Assembly: GCA_036936605.1 (NCBI GenBank)
Contig: JAUPFV010000005.1
Span: forward strand, 2,407,670-2,471,669
DNA from: Limnanthes douglasii subsp. nivea
Lineage: Eukaryota > Streptophyta > Magnoliopsida > Brassicales > Limnanthaceae
Direction of reading: 5' to 3'
Length of the DNA stretch: 64,000 nt
The notes beneath the pieces are model-generated. The model made no database searches, was not told where the DNA came from, and saw only the letters and a list, made by a program, of their open reading frames with translations. The translations under genes and the position numbers were made by a program. Below, one piece after another: positions 1 through 12,857 of the stretch (position 1 is the stretch's first letter; every line of letters starts with the position of its first letter).

Positions 1-892
1 TCACTAAATTCACTTATATTCTTAGTTGCTAGGACTAATTCACCCTCTAAATCCTATAGAAAACTCTGTAAATAATATAAAACTACATCAAAATACTACG
101 TGAATGACTAATTTAAATAAACCATGTGAGAGTAGTTCAATATAACATGTGAGTCTGGTGTAAAAATTAGGTGCCAATCTGGATCAAACGGTTTATGCGA
201 GACTAGTGCAATTAAACATGTGAGACTAATACAAGTAATACTACATGTGATACTAGTTCAACTATAACATATGATACCTCATCATCTCTTAGGTTCTTTA
301 TCTTTTGAATCAAATCAAAGTTTGTTGATTGTGATTCCAATCCCCATCATTTGTAGTATCTTGGAATCATGTGAGACGTTACTTGTCATTTACCAATGGT
401 TGTGTGCTCCATAATGAATGGATGTATAAAAAATATATTAGCATCATTACATCAATTTTTTACTTGTTTAATTGTAGACCATGATTCTAACCATCAAAGG
501 TACAACACATCCAATAACTCGATTAGGTTTGTCATAGACACTAGTTTGAAATTCCCCAAGTAACATATTCTTGATTGTTTCATGCTAATCATAATTGTTT
601 ATTTTTGAAGGTTTGCGACATAAAATACCGATAATTTACCCAGTGCATCTTCTTATACTAAAAGAACATCACGATCAACAAAATAACCACATCATTGACA
701 CATTGACCCCCCCCCCCCCCCCCCCCCCCCCCCGTGCACCAATGACCTTGTCTATTGCATTTTGTAAAATACAACAAAACAATAAGAAATAACTATTATA
801 TACATAATGTTATTGCATCATGCAATACTATATCTGAGTAAAACAATATAAGGTGATTGATGTAATTGTATTGCAAACAGAATACGCGAGAC
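1..892. other. Gene-free region with scattered CATGTGAGAC-like words
   Basis: No coding sequence is supported here. The stretch is studded with variants of a ten-base word, CATGTGAGAC or CATGCGAGAC (near 125, 148, 195, 218, 244, 267, 367 and 885), mostly in the same orientation and 25 to 100 bases apart. The same word family continues into the 1.2 kb repeat that follows. This resembles the subterminal repeats of some DNA transposons, but no terminal repeat or target duplication was found, so the origin is open. Confidence 0.5.
707..733. repeat. Poly-C homopolymer, 27 bases
   Basis: An uninterrupted run of 27 C. Nothing coding-like flanks it, and the short open frame across it only exists because CCC repeats have no stop. 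Long C runs are prone to slippage and to sequencing-length error, so the exact length is uncertain. Confidence 0.95.
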
Positions 893-2075
893 TTGAGTAA
901 AACACTTTAAGACGATATTATATCTGATTAGACATGCGAGACTAGTGCTACCACACAATGCGGTACATGACCAAACATATCTACAACTAGAACATGTGAT
1001 ACAAAATTCACTAATAATGCGAGATCAATGATAAAGTCATACATTTATCAAATCATTTGATATTGCTTGGATTGTTTTCCCCACTATTCTTGAATTTCAT
1101 CCACAAAGTATGTTTTGATGGTCCAGAACTTTATTACTTGATCATCGGTGTATCTAAGTTTGAAGTCTCTTTTGGATTTTAATGTATTTCCTCGTACACG
1201 TGCTTCAAACTAAAAATAACTTTCACATCTTTGGTGGTGAGTTTAACAAGTTTGGACCCCAAGGGGAAAGTGTCTTCTTCTATCAAGTATTTCTTTATGA
1301 CCTATATTATTATTTGATAATTCTTTTTTATTTGTAGATTCTCATTCTAGTAGCCTTCATTATTATATAAAATAGTGTTTTCTTAGCAACTTAATGTGTT
1401 CATCGATATGAATGAAACTCTTCTCTTTGACAAAATTTAATACGCTTAATAGATCGTATCTTAAAACATGCTTTAAGAGTCATTTCTCCTGCAACAAATA
1501 TGAGACCAATTATAAAAAGAGGCGGGATCATGTATAATAAACAACGAAACGCGTGTCAATGAAATATGCGAGACCGTAGACCATGTATCAATACCATATG
1601 AGACCAGATATAAGGGACATTGGAGACATGCAAAACATCCTCAAAATAAACATGTCATGAACAAGCACACATGGCAATATGTGATACATGTACAGAAACA
1701 AATCACATGTGGTGAGATGCGATACAAGTTGAAAGCATAGTTTACACCATGTAAATAATAATTCAAGATGTGGCGATGACAACGGTGAAGATGCGAGACG
1801 TGGTGATATTTCAGTTTTGCACTGAATGAAACTAAAACTATTAATTCAAAATAGCAAACAATAGGATATCAGAAAAAAACATTCAAACCAAATTACTAAA
1901 ATATAGCACATCAAATACAAAAAGTGCGAGCTTCTTATACTCTAAAACCCCCGTTTACAAAAAAAATGACAACACAAAGGTATATTTCATGTAGAATCCT
2001 AACTAACAACCTATTTATTGTTTTCAACACTTCCAAACATAACCCATCCTACTTACATAAAACAAATAAATTTTA
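893..2075. repeat. 1.2 kb repeat X, copy A
   Basis: This stretch recurs, in the same orientation and by eye at close to 90 percent identity, at about 3878-5030. Shared landmarks include the start (ATTATATCTGATTA), a middle part with CATCCACAAAGTATGTTTTG, and the end around CAACACTTCCAAACATAAC. No open frame is conserved between copies, and the words CATGYGAGAC are frequent in both. It behaves like a non-autonomous mobile unit or part of a local duplication. Boundaries are accurate to about 10 bases. Confidence 0.75.
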
Positions 2076-2518
2076 CTTAGTTACTTACTTGTACATGAAC
2101 CCTAATTCCAGAGAGTCGTTAGCGAGAGGTTTTTCTTTAATGAACTTAGAACCTAAAAATAGGAACAACTTTATATAGAGGTTAGAGAATTGAGATTCAA
2201 ATTTGACTTCAAAAAATGAATCAAGATTCGAATCGGAGTTTGTCGAGGCTCGGTTGAGGTTTCTTCATGTATTTTTGTTTCTTGGTTTAAGAAGGAAAAT
2301 AAATGTTTTCGCCCAAAACACCCTATTTATATTAATGTGAGTATTGTTTTTCCAATTCTATGGTTGAGGTATTTATTTGTAGTTTACTAATTTTGGATAT
2401 AAAATGTTAATAAATTATTTGATTGGATTTTTTATAGATAGTTCATCTAACATTAAATGCATCATATCTTTTTAAAAATAATATTAAATATGATCTATAT
2501 TTTTTTTTCCATGTAATT
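2076..2518. other. Gene-free AT-rich spacer
   Basis: No coding sequence, repeat or RNA gene recognised. The last five bases (TAATT, 2514-2518) are the left target duplication of the TRIM that follows. Confidence 0.5.
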
Positions 2519-2769
2519 TGTTAGGGTGTCGACCAAGTTCCACATTCCACATCGGCTAAACATGGGAATGATCAGTGGTATATAAGTAAGAACATATCTC
2601 AACTAGTATGAGGTCTTTTGGTAGTGAACCAAATGCAAAGCCGTGAGGGCCTTCGGGTGCCAAAGCGGACAATATCATACTAGTGTTGAGATCGTGTTGT
2701 TCTTACTTATATACAGAGGCGGAATATGCAGACCGGACCCCCATATTCACAACACCCATATTCCCAACA
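2519..2769 (+). repeat. TRIM 5' LTR
   Basis: Left LTR of the TRIM. It starts TGTTAGGGTG and ends CCCAACA. Compared with the right LTR it has a small extra duplication near its end (ATATTCACAACACCC before ATATTCCCAACA). Confidence 0.9.
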
Positions 2770-2771
2770 CG

Positions 2772-2784
2772 TGGTATCAGAGCC
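2772..2784 (+). other. TRIM primer-binding site
   Basis: TGGTATCAGAGCC matches the 3' end complement of plant initiator tRNA-Met and sits two bases after the 5' LTR, the expected position for priming minus-strand synthesis. Confidence 0.88.
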
Positions 2785-3077
2785 AGACCCAAACAGAACA
2801 CGATGGTGGTAATATTCTTGGAGGTCAAACATGATGAACCAGTAGCCATGCTCAAGTTGATATGCTCTGAAGATCCTAGTTTGGAGTGTATGTGGCTCAG
2901 CAAGCAGCGTGGCTTGATTGGAGTGGAGTTAAGGAACAAGACAAAGTGGTCTAATAGGTGGTGAGCAGTAACATCCGTAGTGCATCTATGGTCAGTTGTC
3001 TTTTAACCTGATTAGAGTGGGCGAATGAAAGTCAATTGAGAGGAGGCTAAGGTGGTACTTTGTTCGAGATGAGGATT

Positions 3078-3314
3078 TGTTAAGGTGGCGACCAAGGTCC
3101 CACATCCCATATCGGTTAAACATGGTAATGATCAGTGGTATATAAGTAAGAACATACCTCAACTACTATGAGGTTTTTTGGTAGTGGACCAAATGCAAAG
3201 CTGTGAGGGCCTTCGGGTGCCAAAGCGGACAATATCATACTTGTGTTGAGATCGTGTTGTTCTTACTTATATACGGAGGCGGAATATGCGGACCGGACCC
3301 CCATATTCCCAACA
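3078..3314 (+). repeat. TRIM 3' LTR
   Basis: Right LTR, starting TGTTAAGGTGG and ending CCCAACA, directly followed by the TAATT target duplication. A purine-rich stretch (GAGATGAGGATT) precedes it. Confidence 0.9.
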
Positions 3315-3326
3315 TAATTATTATGC

Positions 3327-6262
3327 TGGCTTAAATCAAGAAATAGTCCATCAACTATCCCGTTTTCTTTCATTTAATCCATCGACTTCAAAATCACCGG
3401 CGTGAGTCCTTGGATTCGGAAAATTTTATAAATTTAGTCCATGGCACGTGGTGTCTTTTTAGATGCAGCCACGTATCACCAAAGTCAATTTGGGAAGCAT
3501 TACACATGACTTTTTATTATTTTCTCTTAATTTATTTTTAATTTTTTATTCTTCTAAAACGAGAGTATGACAAATTTGCAATACTCTATTTTTTTTTCTT
3601 TCCTTCGTTATCTGACATATCATTTTCAGTTTCTTTAACTTTGAAAAGTTATTGTCTTTTATATTGAGATATTTAGGTAATTAGCGGCAAAATCTTCAGT
3701 GGTGTAATTCATCTTCTATTTTTACTTTCAGCTGTCTCTCTTGACGAAAGTCATTTCTATTTTCTTTCTTATCTTCTTTCTCAGTTCCTGTTAGTGTTTA
3801 TTGATTGTTTTCGATAAATGTTGCGGCGAATATACATTTTATATTTGTTTATGCTTGTCTTTTGCTTGCCATGATGTTCATTATATCTGATTAAACATGC
3901 GAGACTAGTGCTACTACACAGTGTGATACATGATCAAACGTATCTACAACTAGAGCATGTGATACCAAGGTGCGAGATCAATGATAAAGTCATACATTTA
4001 TCAAATCATTTGATATTGATTGGATTTGTTTCTCCATTTTTCTTGAATTTCATCCACAAAGTATGTTTTGATGATCCTGAACTTTATTACTTGATCATCG
4101 ATGTATCTAATTTTGAAGTCTCTTTTGGATTTTAATGTATTTTCTCATACACGTGCTTCAAACCAAAAATAACTTACATATCTTTGGTGGTGAGTTTAAC
4201 AAGTTTGGACCCCAAGGGGAAAACGTCTTCTTCTATCGAGTATTTCTTTATGACCTGTATTATTATTTGATAAAAAAAATTCATCTGTAGATTCTCTTTT
4301 GCGTAGCCTTCATTATTGTATAGAATAGTATTTTCCTAGCAACTTAATGTGTTCATCGGTATAAATGACACTCTTTTCTTTCATAAAATTTAATATGCTT
4401 ATTAGACCCTATCTTAAAAACATACTTTAAGAGTCATTTCTCCTGCAACAAAATACAAGACCAATTATAAGAAAGAGACGGGACCATGCATAACAAACAA
4501 GGAAATACGTGTTAATGAAATATGCGAGACTGTAGACCATGCATTAATACCATATGAGACAGATATAAGGGATATTTGAGACATGCGAAACATCCTCAAT
4601 ATAAACATGTCATGCACAAACATACGTGGGAATATGTGATACATGTACAGAAACAAACCACATGTGGTGACATGCGATACAAGTTGAAAGTATCGTTTAC
4701 ACCATGCAAAATAATGCAAGACGTGGCGATGACAAACGGTGAAGATGCGAGACGTGGTGATATTTCAATTTTGCACTGAATGAAACTAAAAATATTCACT
4801 CAAAACAGCAAACGATAGGATATCATAAAATACATTTAAACCAAATTACTAAAATACAGCACATCAAATACAAAAAGTGTGAGCTTCTTATACTCTCAAA
4901 CCCTCGTTCAAAAAAATGACAATACAAAGGTATATTTCATGGAGAATCATAACTAACAACCTATTTATTGTTTTCAACACTTCCAAACGAAACCTAACTC
5001 GTCCTACTTAGATGAAACAAAAAAAATTGGGAAGCATTACACATGAATTTTTAACACCCACCTATAAATTTAGTCCATGACACATGGTGTCTTTTCGGAT
5101 GCAGCCACGTATGACCAAAGTCAATTTGGGAAGCATTACACATGACTTTTTATCTTTTTCTTTTAATTTTTTTTAACTTTTTATTCTTTTAAAATTAGAG
5201 TATGACAAATTTGCAATACTCTATTTTTTTCTTTCCTTCATTGTCTCACCTATCCTTTTTTCGATTTCTTTAAGTTTGAAAAGTTATTGTGTTTTATACT
5301 AAGATATTTAGGTAATTAGAAGCAAAAGCTTCAATGGTGTAATTTATCTTCTCTTTTTACTTTCGGTTGTTTCTATTGACCAAGGTCATTCTCTTTTCTT
5401 TCTTATCTTCTTTCCGAGTTCCTGGTCGTGTTAATTGATTGTTTTCGGTAAATATTATAGTGAATGCACATTTTATATTTGTTTATGTTTGTCTTTTGCT
5501 TGCCATGAAGTTTTATTATTATTTTTTGGATTGTTCTTTTTCATCTTCTAGTTTTTTTTTCTTAACTTAAACCGTATACTTCTCAGGTTTCATCTGTTAT
5601 TAAGATGGGTTTTATGTAATTAAATGAGCCCCTGATGTTCCTTGATACAATCTTAAAATTGTCTATTTTTTCTTATAGCAAAATTGAAGAAAAAAAAGTT
5701 CGAAAGTTATATTATTTTGTTCATATGAATCTCAAACATATTGTGATCGACCTAACGAGTAGTCATGAATAAAAAAACTATGTTGTAACAGTAGTATGCA
5801 CTTGTTTTTTAAATTTATTTTGATGAATCACAGCCCATTGAAGATTTTGCTGCTAATTACTTAAATCTCTCTGTATAAAACACAACAACGTTTCAAAGTG
5901 AAAGAAACCCAAAAAATATACATGAAATTAAAAAAACAAAAAAAAACCAGAGAGAATAAAATAATGTATCGAAAATTTGTGATATTTTTTATTAAAAAAC
6001 TAAAAAATATTTAAAAAAATATTTAAAAAGATACTAAACTTGAAGAGTAAAAATAAAATTAAAATTAAAAGACTATTTGTGCAACGCTTCCTAAATTAAT
6101 TTTGGTGACGCATGGCTGCATATAGAAATAAACCCTACTATCCTAAAGACTACATTTACAAATTTTGTCAATCCAAAAACATTTATCGATAATTTTAAAA
6201 TTGAAGACTTAAATGGAAAAAAAAAACGAAATAGTCAATGTACTATTTTTTTAACTTAAATT
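3327..6262. mobile_element. Fold-back element with long inverted arms
   Basis: The left arm (3327-3877) reads as an approximate inverted repeat of the right arm (about 5800-6262). The outer ends are CTTAAATCAAGAAATAGTCC on the left and, complemented, TTTAAGTTAAAAAAATAGTAC on the right. Inner landmarks such as GATGCAGCCACGTATCACC, GGAAGCATTACAC and TTAGGTAATTAGCGGCAAAA are all mirrored. A second direct copy of most of the left arm lies at 5064-5545, and a copy of repeat X fills 3878-5030. No transposase frame is present. Arms of about 460-550 bases fit a non-autonomous DNA transposon (MULE-like or fold-back type). I could not find a clear target duplication, so the family is uncertain. Confidence 0.6.
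3878..5030. repeat. 1.2 kb repeat X, copy B
   Basis: Second copy of the repeat at 893-2075, placed inside the fold-back element exactly where the left arm stops. It carries the same GATAC and GAGAC words (for example near 3897, 3957, 4522, 4580, 4746). The position suggests repeat X inserted into, or was duplicated together with, the arm sequence. Confidence 0.72.
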
Positions 6263-6294
6263 TATTTTTGTACTTTTTGATAAATAAATAAAAA

Positions 6295-6700
6295 TAGCAT
6301 TGTATCGGATTTTAAAAGCAACCGAAAGTTTGATCTATAAAATGATGGTCCCAACATTAAATAAACGAATAGATAGAACACTTTGTTCTAAAAGTAATGT
6401 CCATAAACATCGCAATCCACCATGATAGCATAAACAAAATTTTAGTTTTCATTTTTTTCTTACTTCATTTAGCCGTGAAAGTAATATTTTCAAGCTGATA
6501 CTGACGTCTAATCAACTAAAGAAGAAGAAAAAGGGAAATCATGACTGATATTTCTTCGAATTATTGTTGTCTTGATAGGCATCGGACGAATGAAGATTCA
6601 ATACGGTGACGTTTGTATTATTTTCTGATTTTTGTTTAAAAAGTTAATGTTTAAAATATTGGATTTTTTTTTTTTACTTTGGATCGAACAAAGTCCGCCA
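6295..6700. repeat. Dispersed repeat Y, copy A
   Basis: Diverged but recognisable similarity, same orientation, to about 30735-31250. Shared landmarks are CCGAAAGTTTGATC / CAAAAATTTGATC, AACATTTTAGTTTTCA, CTGACGTCTAATCAACTAAA, GAATTATTGTTGTCTTG and CGGACGAATGAAGAT. No open frame is shared. Nature unknown. Confidence 0.55.
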
Positions 6701-8939
6701 TATTTAAACATTATAAAACAGATTAAACGTGTTTTATTAAAAAATAGTCGGAGAAATTTGTGTTCATTTATTTTTTTGAAAGTTTTGATTTTTCTTTTTG
6801 GTATATAGTGGGCTAAATGTTCAGTAGAAGCGGATTAAATATATTTGGTGGAACAAATAAATTAAGATAAATATAAAAATGGTCGAGTGAATGGAAAAGT
6901 TTGGTTAAAAGATCGGGTGGAGGACAATAAGTCCATGGATGGTGTTAAATTTTACAATTGGATCACGTTTTATGTAGGCAAGCCATCAAGCCATCAATCA
7001 GTATAGCGTGATACTTTTTGCGTTAAATTATGTTTTTCGAAATAAGTTTTGAATTGTTCACATGCATAAGACATTAATAATATAACGTTTGATTTATTTT
7101 GTCAGCAAAATTCGGGAGCAATAAAAAAACCTCTTAATCCGAACTTAAGTTGATGAGCATTTTCATCTTATTTAACCTCTTATCACATCTATATCAGTTA
7201 ATGATTGGAAAAAAAGAAAGAATTTAAAGTGCGGACTCAAAAGCATGATGATTTCTGAGGTAGTTCTCTCATCCGGGCAAAATTACAATCAAAACGACAA
7301 ACACTCTTCTCAAATTCAGATAACCAAATGAAAGATGTTTTATTTCTTATGTACCAAAATACAACAAATGTTCATCAAACACACCTGCAATTCAAGCAAA
7401 CCAAATGAGATAATAATATATAGAGAGTGCCAAAAAGATGTACTCAAAAGAAATAGACAACTTATTTTGCAACTTTACCATTTGAGATGTTGATTATTAA
7501 ATATAATTCAAACCGACATGGCTTCCGAGTTTCATCATTCCTTTGGTGATGCGGTGGAGTTTGGATTTATGTGGGACTACGTCCCACGAGAGAGGATACC
7601 TCGGAAGTGCAAAGATACCCAATTGTAGAAAGTGATCCAAACGAGTGAAATTTCAGAATACCCATATACCGAACCTCCAAACGATAAGGCCTATTATATT
7701 ATTTTACCGATCTAGAGTGGTAAGTCCGATGAACACCCGTTTATACTATGTTTTCATTTGTATCGATAATATAAACTCATCAAAGATGTTGAGGTCATGA
7801 TCAAAGTGTTTTTTTTTGTATTTCTAAAGTCGTTGAACGATTCAAGACATGTTTTTATTGTCTTTGTTCATCATTTCATTTTTTAAAGCATAGCCGCATG
7901 CTTTGTATTTATAGAAAATAATGTATAGACCTTTAGGTGAGAGATTGTTTCCATCAGTTTTTGAAATCTGACATAACATGTAACGTTATCAATTTTGTTC
8001 ACTCACAATGAGATATTTATTAGTCTAACCCAACGTGACCATGATGTTATAGGGGCAAGATTTTTCAAAATGAGATTATCAATCTCGATGGGAATGGGTA
8101 TAATGGATGATCAATACCGTTCACTCTATTATTTTGACAATGATATCAAATTTAACCTTGAGTCATGCATTTTGTTACCACAATAAGATCATGGTCTTAA
8201 GAAGATACATGTGGTAGAGACCGTACAAAGGTTATGTACTAGTTTGAACAAATAGATGGTCTCCAGACCCCGTTAGGGAATATTATTCGCTGATGTTCGT
8301 CCATTTTAGTACAACAAATCATTTTCAACTAAAAAATAAAATTGGATGCACTACTCATATCGTTGGAAATTTATGGCACCCAAGCTAATTTTGTGTCTTG
8401 ATAATATATTTTGGAAATTTATGGCATCCAAACTAATTTTGTGTCTTGATAATATATTTTGGAAAAAATGTGACAATAATTTTTTATTTTTTATGTTACC
8501 AAATTAATAAATAATAAATCCACCATAAATTTGTATATTATGTACGTAAGAAATAAAAAATACCTATAGAAAATCAAAGATATATAAAATTTAAAATTAA
8601 TTGCATACCATAAATGAATTAATGATTTTTTTAATTAAAATGGTTAAATTAACTCTAAAAATAAGGGTTGTTATAATTTAGAGGGATGAATAACTATATA
8701 AAATAATAAAATAAAATGTTAGTATTGTATGTTTTGCTAAGTAGGCATATTACTTTTGTACCAAAAAATGGTAGTGGAGGTCAGGATTGTTATTTTATTA
8801 TTAGTAATCGGACGAATCATGTTAGATTTGTAAAAAACATTCAGTTTAGAAATAATAAAGGTGATCACTCTGGAAACACTCAACCGGTTAGGGTGCTAGG
8901 GAAATAATTAATACATACAGTAGCCACATTTAAAAGGGT
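6701..8939. other. Gene-free region with one 48-bp tandem duplication
   Basis: No coding region recognised. At 8363-8458 a 48-base unit (TTGGAAATTTATGGCAYCC and following) occurs twice in tandem with two or three differences, followed by the first bases of a third copy. The lower part may be the degraded continuation of the reverse-strand LINE fragment next to it, but I could not confirm any motif. Confidence 0.4.
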
Positions 8940-9840
8940 GTTAGAGAGAATTCATTGACTGTTATTAATGACTAATATTTTATTAGTAAAAACTTGGGTA
9001 TTGAGACTCTTATGAAAGAATTTGGTGTTTCATACACCAAATTTTACCCATTTTTTCTAGACTTCTGTGTGGATAAATATTATTTCTATAGAGGTGAGAA
9101 AGATGAAATAATTTGTTGCTTCATTCCGAGGTACGATGGTTTTAGGTTATGAATTTAGCGTATATATTGTTTTGAGCATTGACGAGTTGTTTTTAGCCAA
9201 GGAGACACGATCACTAATGTTACTAAACTCATGACATTTTAGGTCTCGTAGTTTCTTTTGAAGTCTTGTTAGTTTATAAGTGACTACGGGCATATTGATT
9301 CCAGTACCTGGAATATTCAAGCTATTGATGACAATGGATTGCAAATCTGGGTGAGATTCTCACATGTTTAAAACTTTATTTTTTGTATGGTAGAGGGTTA
9401 CGAGGTTAAAGATGATGAAGATATGGTCGGAGAATTGCAATGAAATTAATGAGTAAAAAACATTGGGATATAGTCATCCCATATATATTTTTTACGAGGA
9501 CCGTGTCTATATTAGAGAAGATGGGGTTGTTCGATTGTTTATTCGACAATAATGTTTGAAATTAGTAGCCTGATGGTCAGTGCGTTAACAGTGGTAACAA
9601 TAGTTGTAGAAGTCATCAATGAACGGGTTCCAAATATTGGAGGAACTGTTCTGATCTTCTGAAAAATAGATTGCTTTGAAGTCCCCAGTGATGATCTAAG
9701 GGGATTTACGATACAATGTGAGCATTGTTTTAAGGTTAGACTAATGATGAATAAGGAGACCATAGCTATAATTATATATTCAACTCTGTTTTTCCAAACT
9801 CTATGGTCATATTTACTGTGTTGGGTCACGTCATGATTTC
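8940..9840 (-). pseudogene. L1-type LINE fragment: endonuclease tail and linker to RT
   Basis: Reading the reverse strand in shifting frames gives the landmarks of a plant L1-type ORF2. There is an endonuclease-like ITGDFKAIYFSEDQ (about 9690-9640, motif GDF-N/K), then a motif like SDHSP (FSDHIFII, about 9430), then SHPDLQSIVINSLNIPG (about 9350-9290). Next comes the basic linker KLTRLQKKLRDLKCHEFSN (about 9280-9220), then NTKFFHK-like residues near 9030. The order is correct for the stretch between the endonuclease and reverse transcriptase. Frames change several times and stops are present, so it is dead. The reverse transcriptase itself is not recognisable downstream. Confidence 0.65.
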
Positions 9841-11985
9841 ATATTGAGTCATTTAACTGACATAGATTTCATGAGACAATTAAGTTATTTGATTGAGGAT
9901 CATGTTATTCATAGCTCATGTGTTTCTTAATGTATCCCTTGGTAACTTGGTAACATGAGAGAGTTCACATGTTCGTCGTCATTGCTAGCACACTTGATCT
10001 CCATGAAAAATAAGAAATTAAAATACAAAAGTTTTAAAGACTAAAAAGAGCATACCATAATTGGAGAGAATATAACAATTATTCTGAAAATCGTTATTAT
10101 TTGGCAAAAAAAAAGAAATTAAAAGAAAATAAGTTTCTTACAAATTTAATATGTTAAGAATTAAATGCAATAACAAAGTAAAGAGTAACAAGTGGTAAAA
10201 ATTAAATGAGCACACATGAAACAAGATTGCCTCAACTAATTTTTCATTGTTAGATAACAACTCAGTTGAGATAATAAAAATTGAATACGAGAAAAATAGT
10301 TAATTGAGACCCACCCAAAAGAAAGCCCAAAATGAATGTATCGTTCCTAAGAAGTAATTATGCCATATTATCACCATAATGGTCTAAATATAAAAAACAA
10401 AATCAAATGAAGGAGGTCGTATGAACAAACCCAAGCATGTTTGTATAATCACTGTTGTGATTTCCGCTTCAATTCTAAGTGGTGAGTGATGATGGTATTG
10501 GTTGGAGTTGCGATATACTCCACGCTTTTTATGAAGAAAATGTCAACTTGAAGTTGGGACCATGTCAAGTTTGGGTGAATGTTCCAACAGTATTTTTGGG
10601 TGAGAAAATAGACATATGATAAGATTGTCTCCGATCTGAAATTGGTAGTGGCAAAGAGAATCATGATAATACTTGATGTGATTCTGGTCTAGCAATGAAT
10701 CATAGTCTTTATGTGGTGGTAAGCTACCTGAGGGTCAGTCCAATACATTTTTTAGTATATTACAGATTAGGAGTCTCAACCTACCACAAACTTTTTTTTG
10801 AAGTTTCCATGACGAACCTTTCTACTTGCCACAAGCTCGTTCGAAAATGGTCCATGTGATACAAGCTGATATCTTCCATCGAGTCTCCAAAAATAACAAA
10901 GACGTTGAGATGATGATATAGGAAGAGAGAGCAGATCTACCATTTATTTTCGAAATGAAGTCGGTCGCATCAGTAGGACAAAAATGACACAAATCTTTAA
11001 TGATGATGGAGTTAAAATGATGGGGAGCAATATTATGAACATACTTAATGTCGATCTACACCGATCATGTATTTCCTGAAAGCACAATGGATTGGTTTCT
11101 CCTAAATGTGATGGAGAAAAACACATTAATAAGGCCACACCCCTCAGATGAGGCATGCTCCATATACCAGACGAGGTAAGGTTAAACCAAGAGCGAGTCA
11201 ATGATCAATTAAAGGCATAAGAAAAGAAAGCTTACAGATCAATCGACAAGGTCATGCCCATCAGAACAGTCATGCTCCTTATACTCGACGACGTCAAACC
11301 AAACCAAGAAGGAAGTAATAGTCAACCAAAATAAATAAGCATGGAAACCTACCAACAAAGCATGGTTGTAATATGAGTGGTAAACAATGCAAGACAAGAA
11401 GGTTCTCGAACGGATAAAATGATACCATGGGCTAGTCGTCGGCAAATGAGCGATTAGTACAAACGCGCCCCCTCAATAGGCGAAACAATGAACGTGTGTA
11501 GTAGCGACTCAAGTAGTACACCATGTATTATAAACTACTAAGACACGTTCCAAGAAACAGTTATATAATTAATCATGGATATATAAAAGGGAGAGAGAAT
11601 CTATATTGTGAACTTGTGTAAATAGAACTAAAAAAAATAAACACGTGCCTTGTTTTGATTATTACTTTCTTCCTAAATTTAAATAGTTTATCATTTTGGC
11701 ATATGTTTGTGAAGAATTTTTCCTAACAAAAATAAAATCTATAATTTTAAAAATAATAATTTATGAATGTTCCAAAACAATTTATAAAACTACGTTGATT
11801 GCAAAATTTACATTTGGGAGTCATACGCTCAATGAATTCAACACATATGTGGGATATTGTAGATTTTTAAGAGCATACAGTGCATTTAAATGGGAATATA
11901 GACATTATTTTTTTTTGAATTATATATGTTAGAGGATGTTGACAATTTCTGGAAAAGATCGATTAAAACTAGGAAAATTTAACTT
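9841..11985. other. Gene-free region
   Basis: No convincing gene. Two reverse-strand open frames (10449-10664, 10944-11201) have no family motif I can recognise. They could be worn LINE ORF1 sequence, as they lie upstream of reverse-strand LINE remains, but this is a guess from position only. Confidence 0.35.
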
Positions 11986-12099
11986 CATAATTTTAAAATA
12001 GACACCAAAATTTCATCCTAAAACGGAGTCTCCAATAACTCCCTTTTGAATTTCTTTTCCTAAAATCCCTGAATTTCGGTATAATTCAGACTCTATCTC

Positions 12100-12657
12100 T
12101 CACATTTCTAAGGTAATTGGATTGCCATTAGCAGTGTGGGTTCCTAAGAAAAACATTGCAAGCTTTAACATGTGTAAAGCTTGGATTCTAGCAGACATTT
12201 CTAACCCTCTTCCCCAAAGACTTTGGACAAGCTTTAGGGAAAGAGAAGGTTATTGTAAAGATATCTTGTAGATAGACAAACCAAGTTACTGAAAATCCTG
12301 TAAACATATAGGACATAATGAAAATCAATATAAAAAGGAAGAAATTGAATTGAATAAATTAAGAAACTTCAAAGTACCTAATAACCCAAACTTCATTCAA
12401 AAGAAGTTTGGGTTCCGAAAATAAATTTTGTGATTGTGGATAACCATAAAATTGATTTAGATCCTGTTATATATGAAAAAGAGTCTTCTGTATTACATAG
12501 AGAAAGTACTGAGGCCAATTTAATAGATGAAAACAGTCTAATATTTAATCAAAATACTATTCAACCCAAAGTTTCCGATAATGATGTGATTGAATCTATT
12601 CAATCCATCAATCTTAGCAATTATTTAAACATTTTCAATGAAGAAGATATATTTTAA
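12100..12657 (+). pseudogene. LINE ORF1 remnant (DUF4283/zinc-knuckle type)
   Basis: Translation from about 12100 gives HISKVIGLPLAVWVPKKN, then AWILADISNPLPQRLW, followed by SYxKSCKHIGHNENQ. This is the usual order of plant LINE ORF1: an 'I-xx-IG-PL' segment, an 'ARI-LV-ID' segment, and a CCHC knuckle. The knuckle has lost its first cysteine (now a TGA stop) and its last cysteine (now glutamine). A further stop interrupts the segment before it. The frame at 12430-12657 is probably the acidic C-terminal linker of the same protein. ORF1 proteins bind the element RNA in the retrotransposition particle. This copy cannot do so. Confidence 0.6.
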
Positions 12658-12857
12658 GTTGAACCTGATACTCCCCAATTAAAAACTATATTGAGCCTGC
12701 TATAGTCCCATGTCCACTCTAAACATTTAAAAAGAGATACAGTCAAACTCTCGATTAGGAAATCAACCAGACCTAAGGTTAAAGGCATATCAAGTAACAT
12801 AATAAATAGAACAATGAACATTAGAGGATTTAAAAGTTACTCAAAACCATATTCAAA

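Larger units (their letters stand above)
2519..3314 (+). mobile_element. Complete TRIM retroelement (non-autonomous, 0.8 kb)
   Basis: Terminal-repeat retrotransposon in miniature. It has two direct LTRs of about 240-250 bases, each starting TGTTA and ending CCCAACA or CCAACA. A primer-binding site complementary to initiator tRNA-Met (TGGTATCAGAGCC, from 2772) lies just after the 5' LTR. The internal part is about 300 bases and non-coding. Perfect 5-bp target duplications TAATT flank it at 2514-2518 and 3315-3319. The LTRs carry the block AAGCGGACAATATC that is typical of plant TRIMs. It encodes no protein, so it must have moved using enzymes of another element. The short open frames within it are not genes. 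Confidence 0.93.

Noticed and set aside
595..792. 65-residue open frame with a run of prolines
   Set aside because: It is open only because it crosses the C27 run; nothing coding-like on either side.
2643..2964. Open frames on both strands inside the first TRIM
   Set aside because: They span the LTR, primer site and internal region of a non-coding element and are not conserved in the other TRIM copies.
10449..11201. Reverse-strand frames as LINE ORF1
   Set aside because: No zinc knuckle or DUF4283 phrase could be found in any frame; position alone is not enough.
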